From an uncultured Desulfuromusa sp. (GTDB lineage Bacteria; Desulfobacterota; Desulfuromonadia; Desulfuromonadales; Geopsychrobacteraceae), in NCBI RefSeq assembly GCF_963675815.1, contig NZ_OY776574.1, positions 986,001 to 1,050,000 of the forward strand: 64,000 nt of DNA. The letters run 5' to 3'. Below, piece after piece: positions 54,229 through 61,856 of this stretch. How positions within the stretch are numbered: the first letter of the stretch is position 1; each line of letters starts with the position of its first letter. Position numbers and translations under genes: made by a program. The notes under the pieces are model-generated. The model did no database searches. It saw nothing but the letters and a program-made list of their open reading frames with translations, and was not told the origin of the DNA.

Positions 54229-55080
54229 CTAAAAATGCTTATTAACAATCTCATCGAACCAAGACTTTGCAACTCTTGCACTTGGTGGTCTGCGAGAAGC
54301 AAACTTATTCATCAATACATTAATGAAATTAGATAACTCACCACTTTTGTCTTCGCTTATCTCAAACGGTTGCACAGTCATCATCTCCGTTCTCTTAAGG
54401 AGATCTAGATATCCATTAGCTCCAGCAGCAAAAGGATGCTCTCCTGAAAGAGCTTCACTGGCAACAACACCGACAGAAAATAAGTCGGCCCTTGAATCAA
54501 TCTTTTTCTTAAGATTCTTGAATTGTTCTGGAGCAGCATATCCAGCAGTATGTGGGCCAAAGTGTGCAACAGTTGCCGTTAGAGAAGCCCTCCCGAGATC
54601 TCTCGCAATCCCAAAATCTAGCAACCAATACTTCCCTGCCTTGTCTCGTATAATGTTTTCAGGTTTTATATCACGGTGAACAACACCACAAACCTCTAAC
54701 TGTTCAATCGTTTCGAGAAGGTTGCTAATCAGCCTCAGGACATCTGCCACTGGCAAGCGTCTTTGGTTTGATAAATAATCCCTAAGGTCACCCCCGTCTA
54801 TGTACTCTTCCAAAATGTATAGTGCTTTATTTTGTTCGATTTCTATAGTTCCATGACAATAAATTTGGGGAACATTAATCAGGTTATTACTAACGACAAT
54901 ATCTATCTCCCTTAACAAACGATTAGGTGAACCATTTGGAAGCATAATTTTGACAACAACTTTACCGATATGTGGATCAACAGCTAAAAAAACAGCTTTT
55001 TGAGCGCCTACCTTAACTTCCTCGATATTTGACGCGTTCGGTAGAACCTGTAGGACATTATCTGTTGTCGGATATGCCAT
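54229..55080 (-). CDS. Hanks-type Ser/Thr protein kinase
   Basis: The 283-residue protein is a near-minimal, soluble kinase with all key residues: a loop-type VKVGAQKAVFLAV near residue 22, ATP Lys K44 in VVVKIM, helix C Glu E58, catalytic H135-R-D137-I-K-P-E-N142, D155-F-G157 and APEQ (183-186). It has no membrane segment or PASTA repeats, unlike envelope kinases such as PknB. It is set between the nuclease-like gene (10 bp upstream) and the TIM-barrel gene (8 bp downstream); kinases in such small operons often serve as switches of phage defence or stress systems, which is inferred here. Confidence 0.88.
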   Translation of the reverse strand: MAYPTTDNVLQVLPNASNIEEVKVGAQKAVFLAVDPHIGKVVVKIMLPNGSPNRLLREIDIVVSNNLINVPQIYCHGTIEIEQNKALYILEEYIDGGDLRDYLSNQRRLPVADVLRLISNLLETIEQLEVCGVVHRDIKPENIIRDKAGKYWLLDFGIARDLGRASLTATVAHFGPHTAGYAAPEQFKNLKKKIDSRADLFSVGVVASEALSGEHPFAAGANGYLDLLKRTEMMTVQPFEISEDKSGELSNFINVLMNKFASRRPPSARVAKSWFDEIVNKHF

Positions 55081-55090
55081 GCCCCCCCCT

Positions 55091-55813
55091 CTAGCAATTT
55101 AATCTTCGGCCTACCCATTCATTGAACAACCATGAAGCATAGCTCAAAGGTAACTCTCCCTTTGTACAATTTCGGATCTTTTTTGCCCTCTTCCCATTTG
55201 GCATAGAATAGATGCCTATACCCATGTCTACAGATCTTTTTAAAATATGCGCCTGAGGATTCTCAACGGGGGAAAGGACATATGATTCAGAGGCAAACCA
55301 TTTATTATGTTCCGCTTGCCTGAATACTTCTTTCCAATTATTCATTTTCGCTTCAATAGCTACAATCTTACTAATTCCGTATGACGATCTTAACCCTTTT
55401 GGAACCCAACGCTTTCCACGCCACCTAACCAAACCCGCATCAAGTAATTGTTCAAGAGATCTCACCAAGCTTTTACTTGTTATCCCAATCTGCCTCTCGA
55501 TACATTCGGAATCTGCGCCATTCATGTAATGCAAATACTGAAGAAGCTTTATGGTGGACAATGTCAACTTTGACCTATCCCCCCTCCAGTCTTCGTAAAT
55601 TCTTGGGTTGTATGAAGCTATCACAATGTCAGGAAAGCCTGTATCTAACTGAGGCTCGCAAAATAATGCATAATGGCCCTTAAGGCCTCTTAGCCTAGGG
55701 AGCTCTCTCTCAATAAAACAATCGATAAGGTCGTTTTCAGGGCCAGACCTTGGTTGTCTCGTTATCAACCCTATTGAACTATCTGAGCTTTTAAAATCTA
55801 ATGCCGGTGTCAT
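55091..55813 (-). CDS. Winged-helix / PD-(D/E)XK nuclease-like protein
   Basis: The 240-residue protein joins two parts. An N-terminal and a later segment make a PD-(D/E)XK nuclease-like site: E26 in a helix (GPENDLIDCF), P61-D62 in GFPDIVIAS, E154-A-K156 in IVAIEAKM and Q166 in FRQAEHNKWFA. Between them (about 84-140) sits a winged-helix unit (LSTIKLLQYLHYM, CIERQIGITSKSLVRSLEQLLDAGLVRWRGKRWVP). A DNA-binding endonuclease is the simplest reading. It is first in the operon, with AGAGGGAC before its ATG. I know no named family; the nuclease call rests on motif spacing. Confidence 0.62.
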   Translation of the reverse strand: MTPALDFKSSDSSIGLITRQPRSGPENDLIDCFIERELPRLRGLKGHYALFCEPQLDTGFPDIVIASYNPRIYEDWRGDRSKLTLSTIKLLQYLHYMNGADSECIERQIGITSKSLVRSLEQLLDAGLVRWRGKRWVPKGLRSSYGISKIVAIEAKMNNWKEVFRQAEHNKWFASESYVLSPVENPQAHILKRSVDMGIGIYSMPNGKRAKKIRNCTKGELPLSYASWLFNEWVGRRLNC

Positions 55814-55960
55814 TTGTCCCTCTTTACTTCAAAGATGTGAACGACTACGCTATCATCACACCTGACCAGCTAAATCTTGCCAAGATTTACCATAAAACAA
55901 TCCGTACGGCATCACATCATAATGCAGTAACTTCTGGGAACAGTATGCCCAGCTCCAAAC

Positions 55961-56004
55961 TCAAAAAAGCCGCAGCACCTTATCCAAACAGGCGCTACGG
56001 CTTT
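55961..56004 (-). terminator. Rho-independent terminator downstream of the oxoprolinase gene
   Basis: On the minus strand AAAGCCG-T-AGC pairs with GCT-G-CGGCTTT around a 17-base loop and is followed by six T. It sits about 218 bp past the stop of the oxoprolinase gene and before the island operon, so it would stop read-through from the former into the latter. Confidence 0.75.
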
Positions 56005-56132
56005 AAAGTTATGAATCATAGCTTTCATGTAAAAATCCCCCCTCAGAACATTAATTTCACACGATTCCATTAAAATAGAGAATTCCTCTCACAAGAACAA
56101 GATAAATTTCCTAAATGCGGAATTCCAGAGGT

Positions 56133-56190
56133 TTTACAAATCGAGAGGCAAAAACCTACAGTTGAGTTTGATCGTTTTGTCATCCGCTCA
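56133..56190. repeat. Island repeat, partial copy C
   Basis: The first 58 bp (TTTACAAATCGAG...) resemble copies A and B, but it has diverged more and the second half is not recognisable. AAAAAC and GTTTTG still pair across the same loop position. It sits at the right edge of the island next to the oxoprolinase stop codon. Confidence 0.5.
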
Positions 56191-56221
56191 CCTTCCCTAA
56201 AAGTCATATTGCTGGTGACCA

Positions 56222-59200
56222 TTATTCAGGGGCACCAAACCCACCACCACCTGGTGTTTTGATGATGATCATATCTCCAGTTTCAACCTGAACCTCGTCG
56301 TTCCCTTTGAGGAGTCGTGTCGCCCCATCTTTGGTCACAATACTGTTTTCCCCACAGGCCCCAGCCAGGCCGCCATTCAGACCATAGGGTTCAGTCTCGC
56401 GATGTGAAGAGAGAATCGTCGCTGTCATGGGTTCAAGAAAACGGAGCTGGCGCACAACACCATTTCCACCACTGAATTTTCCTTGTCCTCCAGAATCCTG
56501 ACGCAAAGCAAAGGATTCAACCCGAATCGGAAAACGCCACTCGACAACCTCCGGATCGGTCATCCGGGTGTTGGTCATGTGAGAGTGGACACCACTGGTT
56601 CCGGGGTGATCCGGTCCGGCACCGGTACCACCGCAGATGGTTTCGTAGTTCTGGTATTTTTCATTGCCATAAACAAAATTATTCATGGTCCCCTGGGATG
56701 AGGCCAGAACCCCAAGAGCGCCGAACAGACAGTCGGTAATCGCCTGGGAGACTTCCGTATTCCCCGAGATAACAGCGGCAGGATACTCCGGACTGATCAT
56801 GGTTTTCGGAGGAATCTGAATCTTTAATGGTTTAAAACACCCTTCATTGAGGGGGATCTCGTCACCCACCAGGGTGCGGAACACATAAAGAACCGCCGCC
56901 TTGCAGACCGCTGTCGGCGCATTGTAGTTGCCCACGTTCTGGGGTGAGGTGCCGCTGAAATCGAGGAGTGCCTCACGTTTTGTCCGATCAACCGTAATTT
57001 TGACCTTGATGATATTGCCGCCATCCATCGGATAGCTGAATTCACCATCCTGCAAGATGTCGATGACACGCCGCACCGACTCTTCGGCATTGTCCTGCAC
57101 GTGCCCCATATAAGCCTGGACAACGTCCAGCCCAAAGTGACCAATCATCTTTAACAGTTCCTGTTGACCGGTCTTGTTGGCAGCCACCTGGGCCGCCAGA
57201 TCTGCCATATTCTGATCGATGTTGCGGCATGGATACTGACCCGACGCAAGCAGATCCCTGGTTTCCTTCTCGCGCAACACCCCCTGCTCTACCAGGAGAA
57301 AATTGTCAATCAACACCCCTTCATCATCAATATGAGTCGAGTCGGGTGGTGATGATCCCGGTGTCCGGCCGCCAATATCGGCATGATGTCCTCGGGCTCC
57401 GACGTAAAACAGCACCTCCTTCCCGGCATCATCAAAAACCGGGGTAATAACCGTCACATCGGGAAGATGGGTGCCGCCGTTATAGGGGGCGTTGAGCATA
57501 TAGACGTTGCCGGGGCGCATCGTTCCCTGATTGTTGTTGATCACCGCTTTGACCGACTCCCCCATGGAACCGAGATGGACAGGGACATGGGGAGCATTGG
57601 CAACCAACTGCCCCTGAGCGTCAAAAATGGCGCAGGAAAAATCAAGCCGCTCCTTGATATTGACCGAATATGCGGTCTTGCCGAGGGTTGCCCCCATCTG
57701 TTCGGCGATGGACATGAAGAGATTATTGAAGACCTCAAGCATCACCGGATCGACCTTGGTCCCAATGGCCTGCGTACTGGGGCGGGGCTTATAACGGATC
57801 AGGATCAGATGCTGACGTGCATTCAGACTCGCCTGCCAGCCGTCTTCGACAATGACGGTGCCGATATCTTCAGTTATGATCGCCGGTCCCGGAAACAGAT
57901 GACCCGGTTGCAGAGATTCCCTCTTGTACAGCGGAACTTCCATGGTAGTGCCGTTTGTATAAAGAGTGACCCGATCATCGATCTTCGGTGCCTCACCATG
58001 ATGCTCGACGCTCATCTCGGGATCAACCACCTGCTCGGTCACGCCGATCCCCTCCACCGAAACGGCCTCAATAATCAGCGGTCTTTCACTGACCACAAAT
58101 CCGAACTGCTGTCGATGCGCATCTTCAAAGTTGTGCAGCATTGCGTCAAAACTTCCGGCATCAACCTCTAAAGAGGTATCGGTCGACTCATAGCGAAGAT
58201 GGGCCTTAACTTTGACTTCAATGTTTTCCCGGGCAACCCCTTGAGAAATCACCTCACTACGGACCTCATCCATCAGGGTTCCCGCAGCATCCTGAATAAC
58301 GGTCGGTGCCGACCGATTAAAGGGCTTTTCCACCTGAGTTTCACGCATGGCACGGACATCGGCGAGGCCCATACCGTAAGCAGAAAGGACCCCGGCGAAG
58401 GGATGCAGGAAAATCCGGCTCATCCCCAGCGCGTCTGCAACCAGGCAGGCATGCTGACCTCCGGCACCACCAAAGCAGTTCAAGGTGTATTCGGTGACGT
58501 CATAACCACGTTGCACAGAAATTTGTTTAATGGCATTAGCCATGTTGATAACAGCAATCTTGAGAAACCCCTCGGCAACCTCTTCCGCCGAGCGAACCGG
58601 GGTTGCAGTCGCTGCGGCAATGTCTGCAGCCAGTTGTGCAAACTTTTCGCGCACCACGTCGGCATCAAGGGGCTGATCCGCCTGCGGGCCGAAGACTTTG
58701 GGAAAATGCTCAGGTTGAATCTTGCCGAGCATCACATTGCAGTCGGTCACCGTCAACGGGCCACCCCTCAGGTAACTTGCCGGTCCGGGATTGGCACCGG
58801 CTGAGTCTGGACCGACCCGGTATCTGGAGCCATCAAAGTGGAGAATTGAGCCGCCACCGGCAGCGACGGTATGAATATGCATCATCGGCGCACGCATCCG
58901 CACCCCGGCAACAATGGTGTCAAAGCTGCGTTCAAACTCACCATTGTAGTGGGCAACATCCGTTGAAGTTCCCCCCATATCGAATCCTATTATTTTTTCA
59001 TACCCACTCATCGATGCGGTACGCACCATGCCGACGACACCACCCGCGGGACCTGAGAGAATCGCGTCCTTGCCCTGGAACAATTTGGCATCGGTCAGAC
59101 CGCCATTGGATTGCATGAACATCAATCTGGGCCCTTCACCAAGCTGGTCGGCGACCTGATTGACGTAGCGACGCAAAATTGGGGATAGATAGGCGTCCAC

Positions 59201-59827
59201 GACCGTGGTATCACCACGAGATACCAGCTTCATCAGGGGACTGACCCGACTGCTGACGGAAATTTGGGTAAACCCGATCTCAGCAGCCACCTCGGCAATC
59301 TGTTGCTCATGAACCGGGTTGACGTAGCCATGCATAAAGGCAATCGCCACGGCGCGGATACCTCGCTGATAGGCCTGTTCCAATCCCTGTCTTGCAGCAT
59401 TCAGATTCAGTGGGGTCACCACCAGCCCCTGAGCATCCAGCCGTTCTTCAACTTCAAGAAGCTTTTCATATAAAAGTTCAGGCAAAACGATGTGCCGGTC
59501 AAAAAGCCGGGGACGAGCCTGATAACCGATTCGCAGTGCATCGCCAAAACCTCTGGTGGTAACAAACAGGGTCCGGTCCCCCTGTCTCTCAAGCAATGCA
59601 TTGGTTGCAACAGTGGTTCCCATCTTGACATTTTCAATTATGCCGTCAGGGATAGCAGCATCTTTCTCCAGCCCCAGAAGTTCACGTATGCCATGCACGG
59701 CTGCATCCTGGTAACTTTCCGGATTTTCGGACAACAGTTTAAGAGTCACCAGCTGCCCATCTGGACGCTTGGCGACAATATCCGTAAAAGTTCCACCACG
59801 GTCAATCCAGATCTGCCATTTTTCCAT
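56222..59827 (-). CDS. Fused hydantoinase A/B family enzyme (5-oxoprolinase-like)
   Basis: The 1201-residue protein joins HyuA and HyuB in one chain, as in 5-oxoprolinase. The HyuA part (about 1-690) has the ASKHA-type nucleotide loop IDRGGTFTDIVA, GTTVATNALLERQG, and FDMGGTSTDVAHY; the HyuB part (about 695-1195) starts PVMLEVFNNLFMSIAEQMG and ends KTPGGGGFGAPE. Family members open lactam or hydantoin rings or act on ketones using ATP; the true substrate is not certain. It is divergent from dctP, with AGGAGAAG before its ATG. Its last 200 bp also occur, broken, at 51051-51268. Confidence 0.88.
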   Translation of the reverse strand: MEKWQIWIDRGGTFTDIVAKRPDGQLVTLKLLSENPESYQDAAVHGIRELLGLEKDAAIPDGIIENVKMGTTVATNALLERQGDRTLFVTTRGFGDALRIGYQARPRLFDRHIVLPELLYEKLLEVEERLDAQGLVVTPLNLNAARQGLEQAYQRGIRAVAIAFMHGYVNPVHEQQIAEVAAEIGFTQISVSSRVSPLMKLVSRGDTTVVDAYLSPILRRYVNQVADQLGEGPRLMFMQSNGGLTDAKLFQGKDAILSGPAGGVVGMVRTASMSGYEKIIGFDMGGTSTDVAHYNGEFERSFDTIVAGVRMRAPMMHIHTVAAGGGSILHFDGSRYRVGPDSAGANPGPASYLRGGPLTVTDCNVMLGKIQPEHFPKVFGPQADQPLDADVVREKFAQLAADIAAATATPVRSAEEVAEGFLKIAVINMANAIKQISVQRGYDVTEYTLNCFGGAGGQHACLVADALGMSRIFLHPFAGVLSAYGMGLADVRAMRETQVEKPFNRSAPTVIQDAAGTLMDEVRSEVISQGVARENIEVKVKAHLRYESTDTSLEVDAGSFDAMLHNFEDAHRQQFGFVVSERPLIIEAVSVEGIGVTEQVVDPEMSVEHHGEAPKIDDRVTLYTNGTTMEVPLYKRESLQPGHLFPGPAIITEDIGTVIVEDGWQASLNARQHLILIRYKPRPSTQAIGTKVDPVMLEVFNNLFMSIAEQMGATLGKTAYSVNIKERLDFSCAIFDAQGQLVANAPHVPVHLGSMGESVKAVINNNQGTMRPGNVYMLNAPYNGGTHLPDVTVITPVFDDAGKEVLFYVGARGHHADIGGRTPGSSPPDSTHIDDEGVLIDNFLLVEQGVLREKETRDLLASGQYPCRNIDQNMADLAAQVAANKTGQQELLKMIGHFGLDVVQAYMGHVQDNAEESVRRVIDILQDGEFSYPMDGGNIIKVKITVDRTKREALLDFSGTSPQNVGNYNAPTAVCKAAVLYVFRTLVGDEIPLNEGCFKPLKIQIPPKTMISPEYPAAVISGNTEVSQAITDCLFGALGVLASSQGTMNNFVYGNEKYQNYETICGGTGAGPDHPGTSGVHSHMTNTRMTDPEVVEWRFPIRVESFALRQDSGGQGKFSGGNGVVRQLRFLEPMTATILSSHRETEPYGLNGGLAGACGENSIVTKDGATRLLKGNDEVQVETGDMIIIKTPGGGGFGAPE

Positions 59828-59949
59828 TGCACTTCTCCTGCAGCCTTAATCCAACACCTTCAGCAAAATATAAAGTGTTTTTATAATTATGACATTAATT
59901 TTTTATCGACATTTTATCAATGTTATGTAAAAGTGTCATCACCAATACA

Positions 59950-59967
59950 AAATGTCAACAGACATTT
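59950..59967. promoter_or_regulatory. Candidate operator palindrome in the oxoprolinase-dctP control region
   Basis: AAATGTC-AACA-GACATTT is a perfect 7-bp palindrome with a 4-base spacer. Related words (TGACATT, CGACATTTT, AATGTTATG, GTGTCAT) lie within 70 bp on its left. The size suits a MarR-type dimer; the MarR-like protein at 63171-63692 is the local candidate. Binding is inferred only. Confidence 0.45.
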
Positions 59968-60103
59968 ACGAAACCAACTAAACTTTTCTTACGTAAAGCT
60001 ACATGCTTACTATCTGAATTTATTGAATTTTAAAGTAGATAAAGCAATTCAATCTGGTTATCTTAAAAAAAACAGAAATGAAAAATACTTTGTTGTTCGT
60101 TTG

Positions 60104-60131
60104 TTGATTCAGGCAGGAATAAAGCTATAAA
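60104..60131 (+). promoter_or_regulatory. Likely sigma-70 promoter of dctP
   Basis: TTGATT (60104-60109), 16 bases, then TATAAA (60126-60131) lies about 70 bp before the dctP start. The boxes match consensus at four and five of six positions. Confidence 0.5.
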
Positions 60132-60200
60132 TATTTTATAAAAGCGTTACAAACTGGAAATATCCACCAGAGTTAACTAGCCCAGAAAAGGAGAAACATC

Positions 60201-61184
60201 ATGAAACTTTCAAGACGGAAACTTTTTCTTGCGTTTGTCTGCATGGTTGGAATCTGTAGCTTTGCCATTTCAAGTTTTGCCGCCACATGGGATATGCCCA
60301 CTCCCTATCCGGACAAAACTTTCCACACCATAAACATTATTGAGTTTGCCAATGACGTAGAAAAGGCCACTAACGGCAACCTAAAAATAAAAATCCATTC
60401 GGCGGGCTCTCTGTTCAAGCATCCGGAAATCCAAAAAGCGGTTCGTGGCGGACAGGTTCCCATCGGTGAATTCTTTCTGTCTCTGCTTTCTAACGAAAAT
60501 GCTGTCTTTGGTGCTGATTCTCAACCTTTTCTCGCCACCAATTATCAGGAAGCCGATAAACTCTGGAAAGCTCAAAAACCGGTTATCGAAAAATTGCTCG
60601 ACAAGCAGAATCTGATGCCTCTTTTTTCGGTACCATGGCCCCCACAAGGACTTTACACAAAAAAACCGATCAATAGTGTTGATGACCTCAAAGGGATTAA
60701 ATTCAGAGCCTACAACGCAACCCTGGAAAAGTTTGCCAACCTGGTTGGTGCTGCCCCAACTCAGGTTGAAGTCCCGGACATCCCTCAGGCCTTCGCAACT
60801 GGCAGGGTCGAAGCGATGATCACCTCTCCTTCTACCGGGGCCAACTCTAAAGCCTGGGACTATATCTCTTATTATACTGACATCCAGGCATGGCTTCCGA
60901 AAAATATTGTTGTTGTCAACAAACGCGCTTTCCGCAAACTCAGCAAGGCAGACCAGACAGCGGTTCTCGCTGCCGCTGCTGCTGCAGAAAAACGTGGCTG
61001 GGAAATGAGCGTTAAAGAAACAGCCGCCAAAACAGCGATTCTCAAAGATAATGGCGTGACCATTGTGACTCCGAGCAAAGAACTGATGAGTGGACTCAAG
61101 CAAGTTGGTGAAGAGATGTTAAAAGACTGGAAAGAGAAAGCCGGCACTGAAGGTAACGTTTTGCTGGAAGCTTACAATAATTAA
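60201..61184 (+). CDS. dctP: TRAP transporter substrate-binding protein DctP
   Basis: DctP binds an organic acid in the periplasm for the DctQM permease. The 327-residue protein has a signal peptide (about 1-27, ending SSFAA) and family features: KIHSAGSLFKHPEIQKAVRGG, the substrate-Arg helix region FRAYNATLEKFANLVGAAPTQVEVPDIPQAFATGRVEAMITSPSTG, and WLPKNIVVVNKRAF. The start has AAAAGGAG. It is the first gene of a dctP-dctQ-dctM set, and the ligand is unknown; the fused oxoprolinase next door suggests a lactam or related compound. Confidence 0.93.
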   Translation: MKLSRRKLFLAFVCMVGICSFAISSFAATWDMPTPYPDKTFHTINIIEFANDVEKATNGNLKIKIHSAGSLFKHPEIQKAVRGGQVPIGEFFLSLLSNENAVFGADSQPFLATNYQEADKLWKAQKPVIEKLLDKQNLMPLFSVPWPPQGLYTKKPINSVDDLKGIKFRAYNATLEKFANLVGAAPTQVEVPDIPQAFATGRVEAMITSPSTGANSKAWDYISYYTDIQAWLPKNIVVVNKRAFRKLSKADQTAVLAAAAAAEKRGWEMSVKETAAKTAILKDNGVTIVTPSKELMSGLKQVGEEMLKDWKEKAGTEGNVLLEAYNN

Positions 61185-61197
61185 TAAACTTTCTTAT

Positions 61198-61233
61198 ATC
61201 CCATGGGAATCTTTGACCGGATTCCCATGGGAT
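61198..61233 (+). promoter_or_regulatory. Intercistronic hairpin between dctP and dctQ
   Basis: A perfect 14-bp stem ATCCCATGGGAATC / GATTCCCATGGGAT with an 8-base loop lies 13 bp after the dctP stop. It is followed by TTCG, not a T run, so it is not a standard terminator. It likely protects the dctP mRNA 3' end or damps transcription into dctQM, fitting the need for more binding protein than permease. Confidence 0.7.
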
Positions 61234-61247
61234 TTCGTGGTGACCTG

Positions 61248-61841
61248 ATGGGCTCAAACAAAGATAATTTTTTGCGCCGGGGGCTGGACAGACTATATGT
61301 CACCAGTGGCTGGTTTGCTGCTGCCTGCATTGCTGTGATTTGCATTCTGGTCCTCTGCCAGGTGAGCCTCAACGCAGTGGATCGCCTGAGCGGGCTATTG
61401 ACGGGTTCAGCCATTGGCTTGACAATTCCGTCCTATGCCGACTTTACCGGTTTCTTTCTCGCAGCGGCCTCTTTTCTGGCTCTGGCATATACTTTGCGCG
61501 AAGGTGGACACATCAGAGTGACCCTGGTTCTGACGCGTCTCAATGAAAGGCTCCGGCATGGTTTTGAAATCTGGTGCCTGCTGTTCTGTTCCGCCGTGGC
61601 TGTTTATTTCTCCTGGTATACCTTTTTGCTGATCAAGGAGTCTTATGTCTACAAAGATCTTTCTTCAGGAATGATCGCCGTACCCATCTGGATTCCCCAA
61701 TCAACCATGCTGATCGGTTTGATCGTACTCTCCATTGCCTTGATTGATGAACTCTGCAGCGCCGTCCTCGGGCACAAACCCGGCTATGCCGAATCCGGGG
61801 AAAACCTTCTTGACCAAACCGATAACGAGCCTGCTTCGTAG
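61248..61841 (+). CDS. dctQ: TRAP transporter small permease DctQ
   Basis: DctQ is the four-helix small membrane subunit of TRAP transporters. ATG at 61248 (MGSNKDNFLRRGLDRLYV), with GGTGA before it, is preferred over in-frame ATGs at 61203 and 61227, which lie within the intercistronic hairpin. The 197-residue protein has helices near 25-50, 65-85, 105-125 and 145-165. dctM follows after 15 bp. Confidence 0.85.
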   Translation: MGSNKDNFLRRGLDRLYVTSGWFAAACIAVICILVLCQVSLNAVDRLSGLLTGSAIGLTIPSYADFTGFFLAAASFLALAYTLREGGHIRVTLVLTRLNERLRHGFEIWCLLFCSAVAVYFSWYTFLLIKESYVYKDLSSGMIAVPIWIPQSTMLIGLIVLSIALIDELCSAVLGHKPGYAESGENLLDQTDNEPAS

Positions 61842-61856
61842 GATTCTGGAGATAGC

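Larger units (their letters stand above)
55814..56221. other. Non-coding right edge of the island
   Basis: This 408-bp stretch holds the upstream region of the nuclease-kinase operon (next to 55813), a strong minus-strand terminator (55961-56004), about 125 bp with nothing recognisable, and the partial repeat copy C (56133-56190) just before the end of the oxoprolinase gene. Confidence 0.6.
59828..60200. other. Divergent control region between the oxoprolinase gene and dctP
   Basis: This 373-bp AT-rich stretch contains no gene I trust. It holds the upstream signals of both divergent genes: repeated TGACATT/GACATTT words including a perfect short palindrome (59950-59967), and a good -35/-10 pair for dctP (60104-60131). 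Confidence 0.6.

Noticed and set aside
55801..56073. A 90-codon plus-strand open frame before the oxoprolinase stop
   Set aside because: It spans the terminator at 55961-56004 and the upstream region of the nuclease gene, and has no ribosome site or family pattern.
59492..60130. A 212-codon plus-strand open frame
   Set aside because: Most of it is antisense to the start of the oxoprolinase gene and the rest covers the control region; composition is not gene-like.
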